The position numbers and the translations under genes were made by a program. A stretch of 64,000 nt of DNA, from the NCBI GenBank assembly GCA_963751795.1, contig CAVVVI010000004.1:1302001-1366000 (forward strand), written 5' to 3'. Source of the stretch: BOG-908 sp963751795. Its GTDB lineage: Bacteria; Pseudomonadota; Alphaproteobacteria; Acetobacterales; Acetobacteraceae. Below, piece by piece: positions 56,315 to 64,000 of the stretch. Under the pieces are notes generated by a model. The model saw nothing but the letters and a program-made list of their open reading frames with translations, did not search any database and was not told the origin of the DNA. How positions within the stretch are numbered: position 1 is the first letter of the stretch; every line of letters begins with the position of its first letter.

Positions 56315-56674
56315 ATGGCCACCATCCTCGTCGTGGACGACGAGTTCGGCATCGGGGAATTGCTCGAGGCCCTGCTGGAAGATGACGGCCATCGCGTGCT
56401 GACGGCCATGAATGGCCGCCACGGCCTGGAGCGCATGGCCGAATCCAAGCCGGATCTGGTGATCAGCGACTTGATGATGCCGGTGATGGACGGCGCCGGC
56501 CTGCTGCGCGCCATGCGGGAGAATACCGAACTGAAGGCGGTGCCGTTCATCCTGATGTGCGCACTGCCGGAAGACACCATCGCCGACCGCATCAGCGGCT
56601 ACGACGCCTTCATCCGCAAGCCATTCAAGCTGGCCAACATCTCGGCCCTCGTTGACCGGCTTCTGAAAGCCTAG
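56315..56674 (+). CDS. Single-domain response regulator
   Basis: 119-residue receiver domain without an output domain. The acidic pocket is ILVVDDEFG (Asp8-Asp9), the phospho-acceptor Asp is in LVISDLMMPVMDG (Asp51) and the lysine is in AFIRKPF (Lys100). The conserved Thr/Ser after the fourth strand is replaced: ILMCALPE has Cys or Ala there, which may change switch dynamics. It follows the KaiC-like gene by 3 bp and is surely co-transcribed. The partner kinase is not in the window. Confidence 0.93.
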   Translation: MATILVVDDEFGIGELLEALLEDDGHRVLTAMNGRHGLERMAESKPDLVISDLMMPVMDGAGLLRAMRENTELKAVPFILMCALPEDTIADRISGYDAFIRKPFKLANISALVDRLLKA

Positions 56675-56701
56675 CCGCGCCAGGCGGGCTCGCCGCCCGG
56701 T

Positions 56702-57535
56702 TCAGGACAGGGCGACGCGCAGGAACGTCTCGTGCGGTCCGCTGAACATGGAGACGAATTGCGGCTCCATGGTGAAGCCGTCCGGGTCGTCGGTGATCAC
56801 CTGGCCGAGCTGGGAGCGGTGGCAGGCGATGGCCTTCACCTTGGCGGCCACGTGCTTGCTGACATCGAGGCGGAAGCCCTCGGGCACCGAGGCGGCCAGT
56901 TCGCGGCGCGGCGGCAATGTCCAGCCCCAAACCGGATATTCGAACAGCGCAGCGCCGGTCAGCTCGGCAGCACGCGCGCCCAGCAGGCTGGCCGCGACGT
57001 GGTCGCAATGCGGGTCGTGCCGCCATGTCGTCAGCAGCGTGGCCGCACCGCAGGCCTGCGCGTGATCGGCAATCTGCTGCGCCGCCTGTTCGGCCGCCGC
57101 ACTGCGCTGCGGCAGCTGCGTATCAGGCAGGCCGAGGAAGCTCACATGGGGTTCCGGCATGCCCAGCACCCGCGCGGCCTGACGGCTCTCCGTCTCCCGC
57201 AACTGGCGCAGGCGATGGGCGGGATAGGCCGCGGAACGGGGATGCGAGCCGGTGCCGTCGGTCAGCACCAGGATGAAGACCGGGCGGCTACTGGCCTGGG
57301 CGGCCGCAATCAGGCCACCGCAGCCCAGCGTCTCGTCATCGGGGTGCGGCGCCAAAATCAGCAGCGGCCCTGGGGGCAGCTCGTTCTCCAGAGTGCTCAC
57401 CGGCAAAGCCCGCATCAGCCAGTGCAGGCGGGCCGCATTCATCCGGCGCGGCGCCCGGGCAACCGGCGTGCCCAGGCCAGGCAAAGTAAGACCCTGGGGG
57501 GCGGCACGGCGCAGCGGATCGGAAGAAACATGCAT
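56702..57535 (-). CDS. PIG-L/LmbE-family N-acetylglucosamine-type deacetylase
   Basis: 277-residue zinc hydrolase. The metal motif is LILAPHPDDETLGCGGLI (about 58-75); the second metal His is in WRHDPHCDHVAAS. ATG 57535 is preferred over GTG 57580. The family removes acetyl or amide groups from sugar or pseudo-sugar substrates. It is 141 bp downstream of the alpha-E gene on the same strand, so membership of that operon is possible but not certain. Convergent with the response regulator gene. Confidence 0.88.
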   Translation of the reverse strand: MHVSSDPLRRAAPQGLTLPGLGTPVARAPRRMNAARLHWLMRALPVSTLENELPPGPLLILAPHPDDETLGCGGLIAAAQASSRPVFILVLTDGTGSHPRSAAYPAHRLRQLRETESRQAARVLGMPEPHVSFLGLPDTQLPQRSAAAEQAAQQIADHAQACGAATLLTTWRHDPHCDHVAASLLGARAAELTGAALFEYPVWGWTLPPRRELAASVPEGFRLDVSKHVAAKVKAIACHRSQLGQVITDDPDGFTMEPQFVSMFSGPHETFLRVALS

Positions 57536-57676
57536 GGCGGGCCCTGGCCGGGAAGGACGCCCTGATGAACGGGCGGACACAACTAAAACGTGCCACTACA
57601 CGAACGGATGCGTACCATCCCGACACAATTCGGTGATTGCCGTTCGAGCGGTTGCGCCGCCCGTCCCAGTGCTTCT

Positions 57677-58699
57677 TCAGCCCTGCCGTTGGCTCTGCTG
57701 CTGCCCCGCGCCCGGCGCCTGCCAGAAGGCGGTGGCCATCGCATCCTGCAACCCGATCAGCTGCAGCTGCACCCAGTCGAGAAACTCGTGCAGCCCGCGG
57801 GCTAGGATCTGGTTGATCGTCTGGTCCATCAGCGCCGCACGCAGGCCATCCAGCCGCTCCTGTGCGGCGTGCGTGCCACGCAGCCCGTAGCTGGAACTGA
57901 GCTGGCCGAGGTAGAATTCGATCTGCCGCACGCAAAGCGTGACGCTGCGCGGAAAGGCGCGATTCATCAGCAGGAAGCCGGCCACCGAGCCCGGCGTCAT
58001 GTAGCTGGGGTTCACACGGCGATAGGCCTGGTAGCCCGAGGCCGCGCGCAGCAGCGCATGCCATTGGCTCACGTCCAGCGCGCTGCCCACGTCGTCGGGC
58101 CGCGGCAGCAGGGTGTGGTATTTGATATCGACGAGGCGCGAGGTCTGGTCGCCGCGCTCGAGGTATTTGCCGATGCAGTAGAACGCCCAGCCCTGGTCGC
58201 GGAAGAACGTGCCGTCGGTAATGCCGGCATGCGCCTGGCACTGTTCCTTGAAATAGGCGCACAGGCCGGAAACGCGGCTGGGGGCGGCGTCGGCCGCGCT
58301 CAATTGGCGCACGCGATTGTAGAAGATGTTGATCTGCGACCACATCTCCGTCGGGATCAGCGGCCGCAACGCGCGCGCGTTCTCCCGTGCCGCGAACAGC
58401 GAGGACAGCATCGAGGTGGGGTTGTCGCGGTCCACCAAATAGAATTGCGCCACGTTGGCGGCATTGGCGGTGCCGTACAGCCGGGTGAAGCGATCCTCGT
58501 CGGCGTTGATCTGGATCACCGAGCGCCAGCCGGATTGATCGACGCCGTGCCGCACGAAGGTGTCGGTGACATCGAGGATGCGGGCCAGGTTCTCGATCCG
58601 CTCCATGTAGCGGCCCAGCCAGAACAGCGCTTCGGCGTAGCGCGACAGCAGCAGCGGCCCCCGCCGGTTGGCGGCATCGGGATCCGGGCAATGGGTCAT
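57677..58699 (-). CDS. Alpha-E domain protein (DUF403)
   Basis: 340-residue all-helical protein. The family start LLSRYAEALFWLGRYMERIENLARIL is unmistakable; a second block is FYCIGKYLERGDQTSRLVDIKYH, with conserved Glu-Arg pairs that give the domain its name. Alpha-E proteins always occur with circularly permuted ATP-grasp enzymes and transglutaminases and are thought to assist peptide ligation. Here it stands alone, 22 bp after the stand-alone ATP-grasp gene, while a second alpha-E domain is fused to an ATP-grasp further upstream. Confidence 0.93.
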   Translation of the reverse strand: MTHCPDPDAANRRGPLLLSRYAEALFWLGRYMERIENLARILDVTDTFVRHGVDQSGWRSVIQINADEDRFTRLYGTANAANVAQFYLVDRDNPTSMLSSLFAARENARALRPLIPTEMWSQINIFYNRVRQLSAADAAPSRVSGLCAYFKEQCQAHAGITDGTFFRDQGWAFYCIGKYLERGDQTSRLVDIKYHTLLPRPDDVGSALDVSQWHALLRAASGYQAYRRVNPSYMTPGSVAGFLLMNRAFPRSVTLCVRQIEFYLGQLSSSYGLRGTHAAQERLDGLRAALMDQTINQILARGLHEFLDWVQLQLIGLQDAMATAFWQAPGAGQQQSQRQG

Positions 58700-58721
58700 G
58701 CGGTGGGGGTGGTCGGCTGCG

Positions 58722-59117
58722 TCATTCGAGCACCCAGGTGTCTTTCGAGCCGCCGCCCTGCGAGGAGTTCACCACCAGCGAGCCCTCGCGCAGCGCCACG
58801 CGCGTGAGGCCGCCGGGCAGCACCCACGTTTTCTTGCCGGTGATGGCGAATGGCCGCAGATCCACATGGCGCGGCAGCAGCCTGGCGCCGGCCAGCGTGG
58901 GCGAGACCGACAGGCCGATCATCGGCTGGCTGATGTAGTTCGCCGGATCAGCCAGCAACTGCGCGCGGAACTCCGCAATTTCGTCGCGGCTCGCATGCGG
59001 GCCGATGATCAGGCCGTAGCCGCCCGACTCGCCCACGGGCTTGACGACCAGCTGGTCGAGATGCGCCAGCGTGTAGGCAAGGCCGTCCGGCTCGCCGCAG
59101 ATATGGGTCTCGCACAT
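58722..59117 (-). CDS. Circularly permuted ATP-grasp protein, C-terminal part (after a frameshift)
   Basis: This frame (from ATG 59117) continues the gene at 58948-60156. Its sequence ETHICGEPDGLAYTLAHLDQ and LVVKPVGESGGYGLIIGPHA carries the ATP-binding lysine and glycine-rich loop of the grasp, then ADPANYISQPMIGLSVSPTL and the end SLVVNSSQGGGSKDTWVLE. These are exactly the missing end of the upstream frame. Joined by removing one base near 59112, the two give 477 residues, the normal size. Alone this piece cannot be a full enzyme. Confidence 0.78.
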   Translation of the reverse strand: MCETHICGEPDGLAYTLAHLDQLVVKPVGESGGYGLIIGPHASRDEIAEFRAQLLADPANYISQPMIGLSVSPTLAGARLLPRHVDLRPFAITGKKTWVLPGGLTRVALREGSLVVNSSQGGGSKDTWVLE

Positions 59118-60156
59118 TGGCCAGGACCGGATCTTCGCCGAGATAGTAGCGGATGATGCGCGGCATGTAGGCGTAGATCGCCTTGTCGTCGGCCACGCCC
59201 GTGCCCACCGCGTTGGCGATGGCCACGCGGCCGCGGCGCCAGGAGTCGATGAGGCCGCGCACGCCCAGCGTGCTGTCGGGCCGGAACACGTCGGGGTCGA
59301 GGAAATCGTCGTTCAGGCGGCGGTAGATGCTGTGCACCGGCGCCAGCCCGGCGGTGGTGCGCATCCATACGCAGCCATCGTCGACCACGAGGTCGCTGCC
59401 TTCCACCAGCGGCACGCCCATCTCGCGCGCCAGAAAGATGTGCTCGAAATACGCCGAGTTGTAGATGCCGGGCGAGAGCAGGACGACCTGCGGTTCGGCG
59501 ACATCGGTGGGTGCGATCTCGGCCAGTGCGGATTGCAGCATCATGCCGTAGCTGCCGACCGGGCGCACCGCGATGCCGTCCATCAGGTCGGGGAAGATGC
59601 GCCGCATCATCGTGCGGTTCTCCAGCACGTAACTCACGCCGGAGGGCGTGCGCGCATTGTCCTCGAGCACCAGGAAGCGGCCGGCCTCGTCGCGTATGAT
59701 GTCGGTGCCGCAGACATGCACGTAGGTGCCGCAGGGCACGTCCAGCCCGGCCATTTCCGGCCGGTAATTGCTGTTGCTCAGCACGAGGGCGGCCGGCACC
59801 ACGCCCTCCCGCAGGATATTCTGCTTGTGATAGACGTCCCAGATGAACGCGTTCAGTGCCGCCACACGCTGGCGTACGCCGCGCTCGATGATCGCCCATT
59901 CGCGCGCCGCCAGCACGCGCGGGATCAGGTCGAACGGCAGGATGCGGTCGATGGCATCCTTGTCGGAATAGACGGTGAAGGTGATGCCCTGGTTGAACAG
60001 TTCGATCTCGGCGATGCTGGCCCGGCGGGCCAGCTCCTGCGGATCCATGGCGGCCAGCCGCGCGGCGATCAGCTGCACCGCCGGATCGTGCGTGGCGCAA
60101 TCCATCATCTCGCAGAAGAACGCGCCCTTGTCGTAGCCGTCGAGCAGGCCGCTCAT
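58948..60156 (-). CDS. Circularly permuted ATP-grasp protein (DUF404/DUF407), N-terminal part
   Basis: ATG 60156 opens MSGLLDGYDKGAFFCEMMDC. The family blocks follow: ELFNQGITFTVYSDKDAIDR, ILPFDLIPRVLAAREWAIIE, RPEMAGLDVPCGTYVHVCGT and LEDNARTPSGVSYVLENR. True homology ends at EDPVLANV (about residue 346); the last 56 residues of the frame are frameshift noise. The family is predicted to ligate amino acids or peptides using ATP. It starts 16 bp after the transglutaminase stop and leads into the alpha-E gene, so the broken gene sits in the middle of an otherwise intact operon. Confidence 0.88.
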   Translation of the reverse strand: MSGLLDGYDKGAFFCEMMDCATHDPAVQLIAARLAAMDPQELARRASIAEIELFNQGITFTVYSDKDAIDRILPFDLIPRVLAAREWAIIERGVRQRVAALNAFIWDVYHKQNILREGVVPAALVLSNSNYRPEMAGLDVPCGTYVHVCGTDIIRDEAGRFLVLEDNARTPSGVSYVLENRTMMRRIFPDLMDGIAVRPVGSYGMMLQSALAEIAPTDVAEPQVVLLSPGIYNSAYFEHIFLAREMGVPLVEGSDLVVDDGCVWMRTTAGLAPVHSIYRRLNDDFLDPDVFRPDSTLGVRGLIDSWRRGRVAIANAVGTGVADDKAIYAYMPRIIRYYLGEDPVLANVRDPYLRRAGRPCLHAGASRPAGRQARGRVGRLRPDHRPACEPRRNCGVPRAVAG

Positions 60157-60172
60157 CCGCGCGCGCCGCGGT

Positions 60173-61048
60173 TCAACCCACCGGCTCCAGATCCACGCTC
60201 ACGCTCAGCTCGTGCCGGCCGCCGCCCAGGATGATGCCGCAGAGCGGGCTCACATCGGCGAAATCCCTGCCCCACCCTAGAACCACGTGCTCGTCCCTGA
60301 TCAGGGTGTCGTTCGTCGGATCGATATCGACCCAACCGTGCTCCGGCCCCAGCCATGCGCCCACCCAGGCATGCGACCGGTCTGCGCCCCGCAGCCGAGC
60401 CTGCCCCGGCGACGGCCTGGTGCGGATGTAACCACTCACGTAGCGCGCTGGCAAACCCAGCGCGCGCAGGCCGGCGATCATCAGATGCGCGAAATCCTGG
60501 CACACGCCGGCGCGCTGGCGCAGCACCTGGCGCACCGTGGTATCGATGCCGGTGACGCCGCCGCGAAACGCGAAATCGCGGCCGATGCGGGTGTTCAGCT
60601 CGATCACGGCCTCCAGCACCGGCCGGCCCGGCGGGAATGACGGCAGGGCGTAATCACTTGCCTCGGAGATACCGGGCGCGTGGTGGCTGTCGAACAGGAA
60701 CTCGGCGGCCTCGTAGCCGGCCGGCCCGCCGGCATGCGCGCAGGCCGAAACACGCTCCCAGGGCAGCGTGTCGGCAGCATCCGGCGTGTCCGGCCGGGTG
60801 ACCGCCACGGTGGCGTCCAGCGTCACCGCGAATTGTGCATGCGGCGCATCGAGAAACAGCCAGGCGACCGCGTTGCCGAAACAGTCGCTGCCGGTGCGCA
60901 GCGCTGCGGGTGCGGGTTCGGCCCGCAGCGCGCTGTGCAGCACGCGCTGCGTCGGCAGGCTGCGCGGCTGCAGATGCAGCATGTGGGCGCCGAGATCGAC
61001 GTGGCTGGCATAGGCGTAGCTGGTGCGGTGGCAGACGCGGTAGATCAT
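60173..61048 (-). CDS. Transglutaminase-like cysteine protease
   Basis: 291-residue protein with the bacterial transglutaminase N-terminal domain (IYRVCHRTSYAYASHVDLGA) and a transglutaminase core. The catalytic triad is visible: Cys in RAGVCQDFAHLMIAGLRALG (about 183), His in RSHAWVGAWL (about 225) and Asp in DIDPTND. Such proteins usually act as peptidases or amidases. ATG 61048 overlaps the fused ATP-grasp/alpha-E stop by 4 nt. It has no signal peptide, so it should act in the cytoplasm with the ligases. Confidence 0.93.
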   Translation of the reverse strand: MIYRVCHRTSYAYASHVDLGAHMLHLQPRSLPTQRVLHSALRAEPAPAALRTGSDCFGNAVAWLFLDAPHAQFAVTLDATVAVTRPDTPDAADTLPWERVSACAHAGGPAGYEAAEFLFDSHHAPGISEASDYALPSFPPGRPVLEAVIELNTRIGRDFAFRGGVTGIDTTVRQVLRQRAGVCQDFAHLMIAGLRALGLPARYVSGYIRTRPSPGQARLRGADRSHAWVGAWLGPEHGWVDIDPTNDTLIRDEHVVLGWGRDFADVSPLCGIILGGGRHELSVSVDLEPVG

Positions 61049-63519
61049 CGCAGGCCGTCAGTGGCCACGAGGGGCAGCAGCGCGAAATACTGGCGCATAA
61101 CGTCGTCCGACACGGCGGCGACCTGGTTGGCGATCGTGCGCAGCCGCGGCGCCAGCCCGGCGGCGCACGCCCCCTGGTCGGCCGCACCGGCCAGTTCGGC
61201 CACCATCGACCGCGTCTGGGCGATCGCCGCATCCAGCGCTTCGGCCAGCGGCGCGGGGTCCTCGCCGGCCAGCAGCGCCAGCGTGGCGCGCGCCGAGACG
61301 AGCTGGAACGCCAAGCCGCGCGGGTTGCCCTCGTCGGCCACCACGAGGTCGATCACCGGGGCGGCCTGGATCGCGGTCAGATAGCGCGAGCGATAGGTGA
61401 GCGCGCTGTCGCACAGCTCCAGGCACAGCGTCAGCCCCGCCTCGATGCGCGCCGGCTCCTGATCGAGCGAGGCGGCAAGCTGTGCCGCCACCGCCTGCGC
61501 CCGCTCGATGCGGCGGCCGAGATCGAGGAACAGGCGGCCGCCGCCACGCACCATGTTCTCGGCCGCGTAGCCGGAAACGGTGGCGCAGAATTGCAGCACC
61601 TGGCTGGCGAATTCATGCATCAGCCCGATGCCGACGGCGCGCTGGCCGGGCCGCAGCATCACCCGGTTGCCCTTCAGCCGGCGCAGATCATGCGCAATGG
61701 TGGCGTGCATCTCGCCGCTCAGGCGGTCGCGCAGCGTGTCGGCGAGCGCACGCACGCGGTCGGTCAGGCGGGCGATGATGCCGGTGTCGCGGGCCAGCGT
61801 GCGCAGCAGCAGGTCGGCCAGCGTGGCCGGGCCCGCGCCATGCGCCAGCTCCGCATCCACAAGCCCGGCTTCGGCCAGGCAGGCCACCAGCACCGCCATG
61901 TCCGGCACGTCGCGCGGCAGCATCGTCTCGCGCGAGAGACGGGTCAGCACCGTGCGCGTCAGCCGCGCCGCATTCTCCAGCCGTTCGAGGTAGCGGCCCA
62001 GCCAGTAGAAATTGTCGGCCACCCGGCTGGGCAGATCGCCGGCCGTGCGGGTGATGGGCAGGGCCGGCAGAGCGAGGCTGGATGGGCCGCAAATATCCAC
62101 GCCATCCTCCTGCAGCACCCATACATCCTTGCTGCGCGCCCGGTGCGGCAGCATGCCGAAGCTGTCGGCGCCGTCGGACAATTGCGCCAGCCCGCCCGGC
62201 AATGCCCGCCAGGCCAGGCCATCATGCATCAGGAACAGCCGCAGCACGACCGGGCGCGGCACCAGCGCGCCGTCGCGCCCCAGGCACGGCGCCAGGCTGG
62301 GCAGAGGCGACGCTATGGCCGCGAATGCCCAGGGGCGCGCGGCGATGCGTGCCTGCAGCGCGTGCCGTTCAGCCAACGTCATGCCGGCCGGGCACAGCAC
62401 GGCGGCACGGCGGTCGGTGGCCGACAGGATGCAATGGTTCAGGAGGTCGGCGTCCACCGCCGCGCGGGATGCGGGGTCGCCCAGCCACAGCGTGGCGATC
62501 CCCCGCAGCGCCAGCTCGCCCCCGGTGAGCGTCCGGCACAGCGCGGGCAGCAGGGCGGCCAGGCCCGGCGCCTCGGCCCAGCCGGCGCCGGGGCTGTTGA
62601 GCAGCTGCACGGCGCCGTCGCGCCAGGCGCTCAGCAAACCGGGGGTGCCGCATTCGGTGTCGCCGGCAAGCTCCAGCTGATCGATGGCGCCGCCACGCTG
62701 GCGCCGCAGCAGCACCTGGATCGGCCGCAGGCCGCGCAGCGTTTTGACCCATAGCGCGCCGTCGCGCACCGTCAGGTCGCCGTCCTCCACCAAAGCGCAG
62801 CCCAGCGCGCGGGCCAGCACCACGTGTTCGAACCAGCGCGGGTCGGCATGGTCCGGCGTTAGCAGCGCCACGCCCGGCGCGCCGCCCTGCCCGGCGGCGG
62901 CGCGCTGCAGGCTGGCCTGCCAGGCGTCGAGGAACGGGCGCAGGCCGGTCACCTGCAGGCTGCGGAACAGCTCGGGCAGCACGCCGGCCATCAGCCGCCG
63001 GTTTTCCAGCGCATAGGCCAGCCCGGCCGGCTCGCCGGTGTGCTCGGCCAGCACGCGCCACTCGCCATCCGGGCCGCGGATCAGGTCGGCGGCATACAGA
63101 TGCATGTGGCGCGGCGGCGGCGGGCCGCCGGGCACGGTGGTGCGGCACGGCCGCAGATAGGCCGGCGCGGCATACACCAGCGCAGGCGGCAGCGCGCCCG
63201 TGGCCAGCAGGCGCTGCGGACCGTAGATGTCGGTGAGGATGGTCTCCAGCAACTCGGCGCGCTGCGCCAGGCCGGCCGCCAGGCTGGCGAACTCGGCCTC
63301 GCCCAGCAGGAACGGCACCGGATCGCAGCGCCAGGCGCCGGCTTGCGGTGCAGCGGGCAGCGCGGCCGCGCCCTCCTCGGCGCAGGCGCGGTCGAGCTCG
63401 GCGGCGCGTTCACGCAAGGCAACCGTGCCCAGCCCCAGCAGCGTGCCCAGCATGCGGCGCCACGGACCGCGCAGGCGGCCATCGGCGCCCAGCAGCTCGT
63501 CGGCGCCCTTATCTAGCAA
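61045..63519 (-). CDS. Fusion of circularly permuted ATP-grasp and alpha-E domain
   Basis: 824 residues from TTG 63519. The ATP-grasp part (about 1-470) has LLETILTDIYGPQRLLATGA, HMHLYAADLIRGPDGEWRVL and ENRRLMAGVLPELF; the alpha-E part (about 510-824) begins LPSRVADNFYWLGRYLERLE and has YLERLENAARL and GRRIERAQAVA. The TTG has no ribosome binding site. A better start is GTG 63572, overlapping the DUF2126 stop as GTGA (MTASASRGTARRPGRAGA); it is one base out of frame, and one extra G near 63517 would give GAWLDKGADELLG and 842 residues. This is the second ATP-grasp and alpha-E set in the operon. Confidence 0.88.
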   Translation of the reverse strand: MLDKGADELLGADGRLRGPWRRMLGTLLGLGTVALRERAAELDRACAEEGAAALPAAPQAGAWRCDPVPFLLGEAEFASLAAGLAQRAELLETILTDIYGPQRLLATGALPPALVYAAPAYLRPCRTTVPGGPPPPRHMHLYAADLIRGPDGEWRVLAEHTGEPAGLAYALENRRLMAGVLPELFRSLQVTGLRPFLDAWQASLQRAAAGQGGAPGVALLTPDHADPRWFEHVVLARALGCALVEDGDLTVRDGALWVKTLRGLRPIQVLLRRQRGGAIDQLELAGDTECGTPGLLSAWRDGAVQLLNSPGAGWAEAPGLAALLPALCRTLTGGELALRGIATLWLGDPASRAAVDADLLNHCILSATDRRAAVLCPAGMTLAERHALQARIAARPWAFAAIASPLPSLAPCLGRDGALVPRPVVLRLFLMHDGLAWRALPGGLAQLSDGADSFGMLPHRARSKDVWVLQEDGVDICGPSSLALPALPITRTAGDLPSRVADNFYWLGRYLERLENAARLTRTVLTRLSRETMLPRDVPDMAVLVACLAEAGLVDAELAHGAGPATLADLLLRTLARDTGIIARLTDRVRALADTLRDRLSGEMHATIAHDLRRLKGNRVMLRPGQRAVGIGLMHEFASQVLQFCATVSGYAAENMVRGGGRLFLDLGRRIERAQAVAAQLAASLDQEPARIEAGLTLCLELCDSALTYRSRYLTAIQAAPVIDLVVADEGNPRGLAFQLVSARATLALLAGEDPAPLAEALDAAIAQTRSMVAELAGAADQGACAAGLAPRLRTIANQVAAVSDDVMRQYFALLPLVATDGLR

Positions 63520-63568
63520 GCGCCGGCCCGGCCTGGCCGGCGAGCGGTGCCGCGCGACGCAGAGGCGG

Positions 63569-64000
63569 TCACCGCCGCAGATCCAGCGTGCGCGGATGCT
63601 CCTTGTCCAGCGTTGCCACCGGCTCGGCCATCGGCCCGGGCGTGTGGCCAAACGGGAAGAAGCGGGCACGCCGGCGGGCCTCGGCCTCGTTGGCGTTCAC
63701 CGGGAAGCTGTCGTAGTTGCGCCCGCCGGGGTGGGCCACGTGGTGGGTGAGGCCGCCGAGGCTGCGGCCACTCCAGCGGTCGTAGATGTCGAAGATCAGC
63801 GGCGACTGCGCGCGGATGGTGGGGTGCAGCGCCGAGGGCGGCGCCCAGGCCTTGAAGCGGATGCCGGCTACGTATTCGCCGGCTGTCTGCGTGGGTGACA
63901 GCGGCACAGCGCGGCCCTGGCAGGCCAGCACCATACGTTCCTCCACCCAGCCGGTCACCCGCGCCTCCACCCGCTCGGTGCTGCTATCCACATAGCGCAC
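63569..64000 (-). CDS. DUF2126 / transglutaminase-family large protein (partial, C-terminal end only)
   Basis: The frame is open from the window edge to a TGA at 63569, giving 143 residues. The sequence ARVTGWVEERMVLACQGRAV, FKAWAPPSALHPTIRAQSPL and DRWSGRSLGGLTHHVAHPGG is typical of the C-terminal end of DUF2126 proteins, which are about 1100 residues and carry an N-terminal transglutaminase domain. It is the first gene of the visible operon, and its stop overlaps a GTG that may start the next gene. An internal GTG at the edge is not the true start. Confidence 0.85.
   Translation of the reverse strand: MRYVDSSTERVEARVTGWVEERMVLACQGRAVPLSPTQTAGEYVAGIRFKAWAPPSALHPTIRAQSPLIFDIYDRWSGRSLGGLTHHVAHPGGRNYDSFPVNANEAEARRRARFFPFGHTPGPMAEPVATLDKEHPRTLDLRR

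Noticed and set aside
60835..62754. 639-residue forward frame
   Set aside because: Antisense to the ATP-grasp/alpha-E fusion and transglutaminase, whose motifs are intact.

Overview
The window is very GC-rich DNA (by eye about 70%) from an alphaproteobacterium, most likely Rhodospirillales and probably Acetobacteraceae. The clues are a class I PHA synthase, an EipB (DUF1849) envelope protein, the zinc-less alphaproteobacterial DksA, the Caulobacter-like flgFGAH / dksA / fliX / flgI order, DUF1491, UPF0262 and DUF2126 genes. It looks like an ordinary chromosome. I see no prophage, plasmid, CRISPR, IS element or rRNA operon. The taxonomic call is inference from gene content, not from a marker comparison.

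Layout. 1-13 kb: partial AlaC-type aminotransferase, OmpA-like lipoprotein, phaC, a degenerate GGDEF-EAL protein, a Tat-exported Gfo/Idh oxidoreductase, cysG, a broken asmA-type gene, djlA and an AmpD-type amidase. 13-20 kb: an intergenic block with inverted hairpins and a gene remnant, a tandem glycine riboswitch driving gcvT-gcvH-gcvP, an alcohol dehydrogenase and eipB. 20-30 kb: an ABC exporter, an EmrAB-type efflux pair behind a palindromic operator, a DUF429 protein, a ThiXYZ-like ABC importer, DUF1491 and a LOG-family protein. 30-44 kb: an unannotated 24-codon gene with an extraordinary ribosome binding site, tRNA-Pro(CGG), mutM, ubiE, coaBC, a glycosyltransferase, proB, glpD-glpK, a Nei-type glycosylase, gor, two aspartate-type aminotransferases and a glycine-rich secreted protein. 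44-50 kb: a flagellar rod, P-ring and L-ring cluster (flgF, flgG, flgA, flgH, then fliX divergent from flgI, flgJ-like, flgN-like) with an exact sigma-54 promoter before flgF, and dksA between. 50-57 kb: a histone H1-like protein, panC, DUF983, UPF0262, mtnA, and a two-domain KaiC-like ATPase paired with a single-domain response regulator. 57-64 kb: a minus-strand operon of DUF2126, an ATP-grasp/alpha-E fusion, a transglutaminase-like protease, a second ATP-grasp, a second alpha-E protein and a PIG-L deacetylase, a predicted peptide-ligation and processing system.

Two things stand out. First, the short transcription unit at 30.24-30.45 kb encodes a 24-residue peptide whose leader is complementary to about 16 nt of the 16S rRNA 3' tail and also to an upstream anti-Shine-Dalgarno copy. 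Second, at least three conserved genes (asmA, fliX, an ATP-grasp) are split by one extra base, and three more (gcvT, DUF429, ATP-grasp/alpha-E) have starts best explained by one missing base. This pattern points to indel errors in the sequence or to real decay, and it should be settled before anyone interprets those genes as broken.
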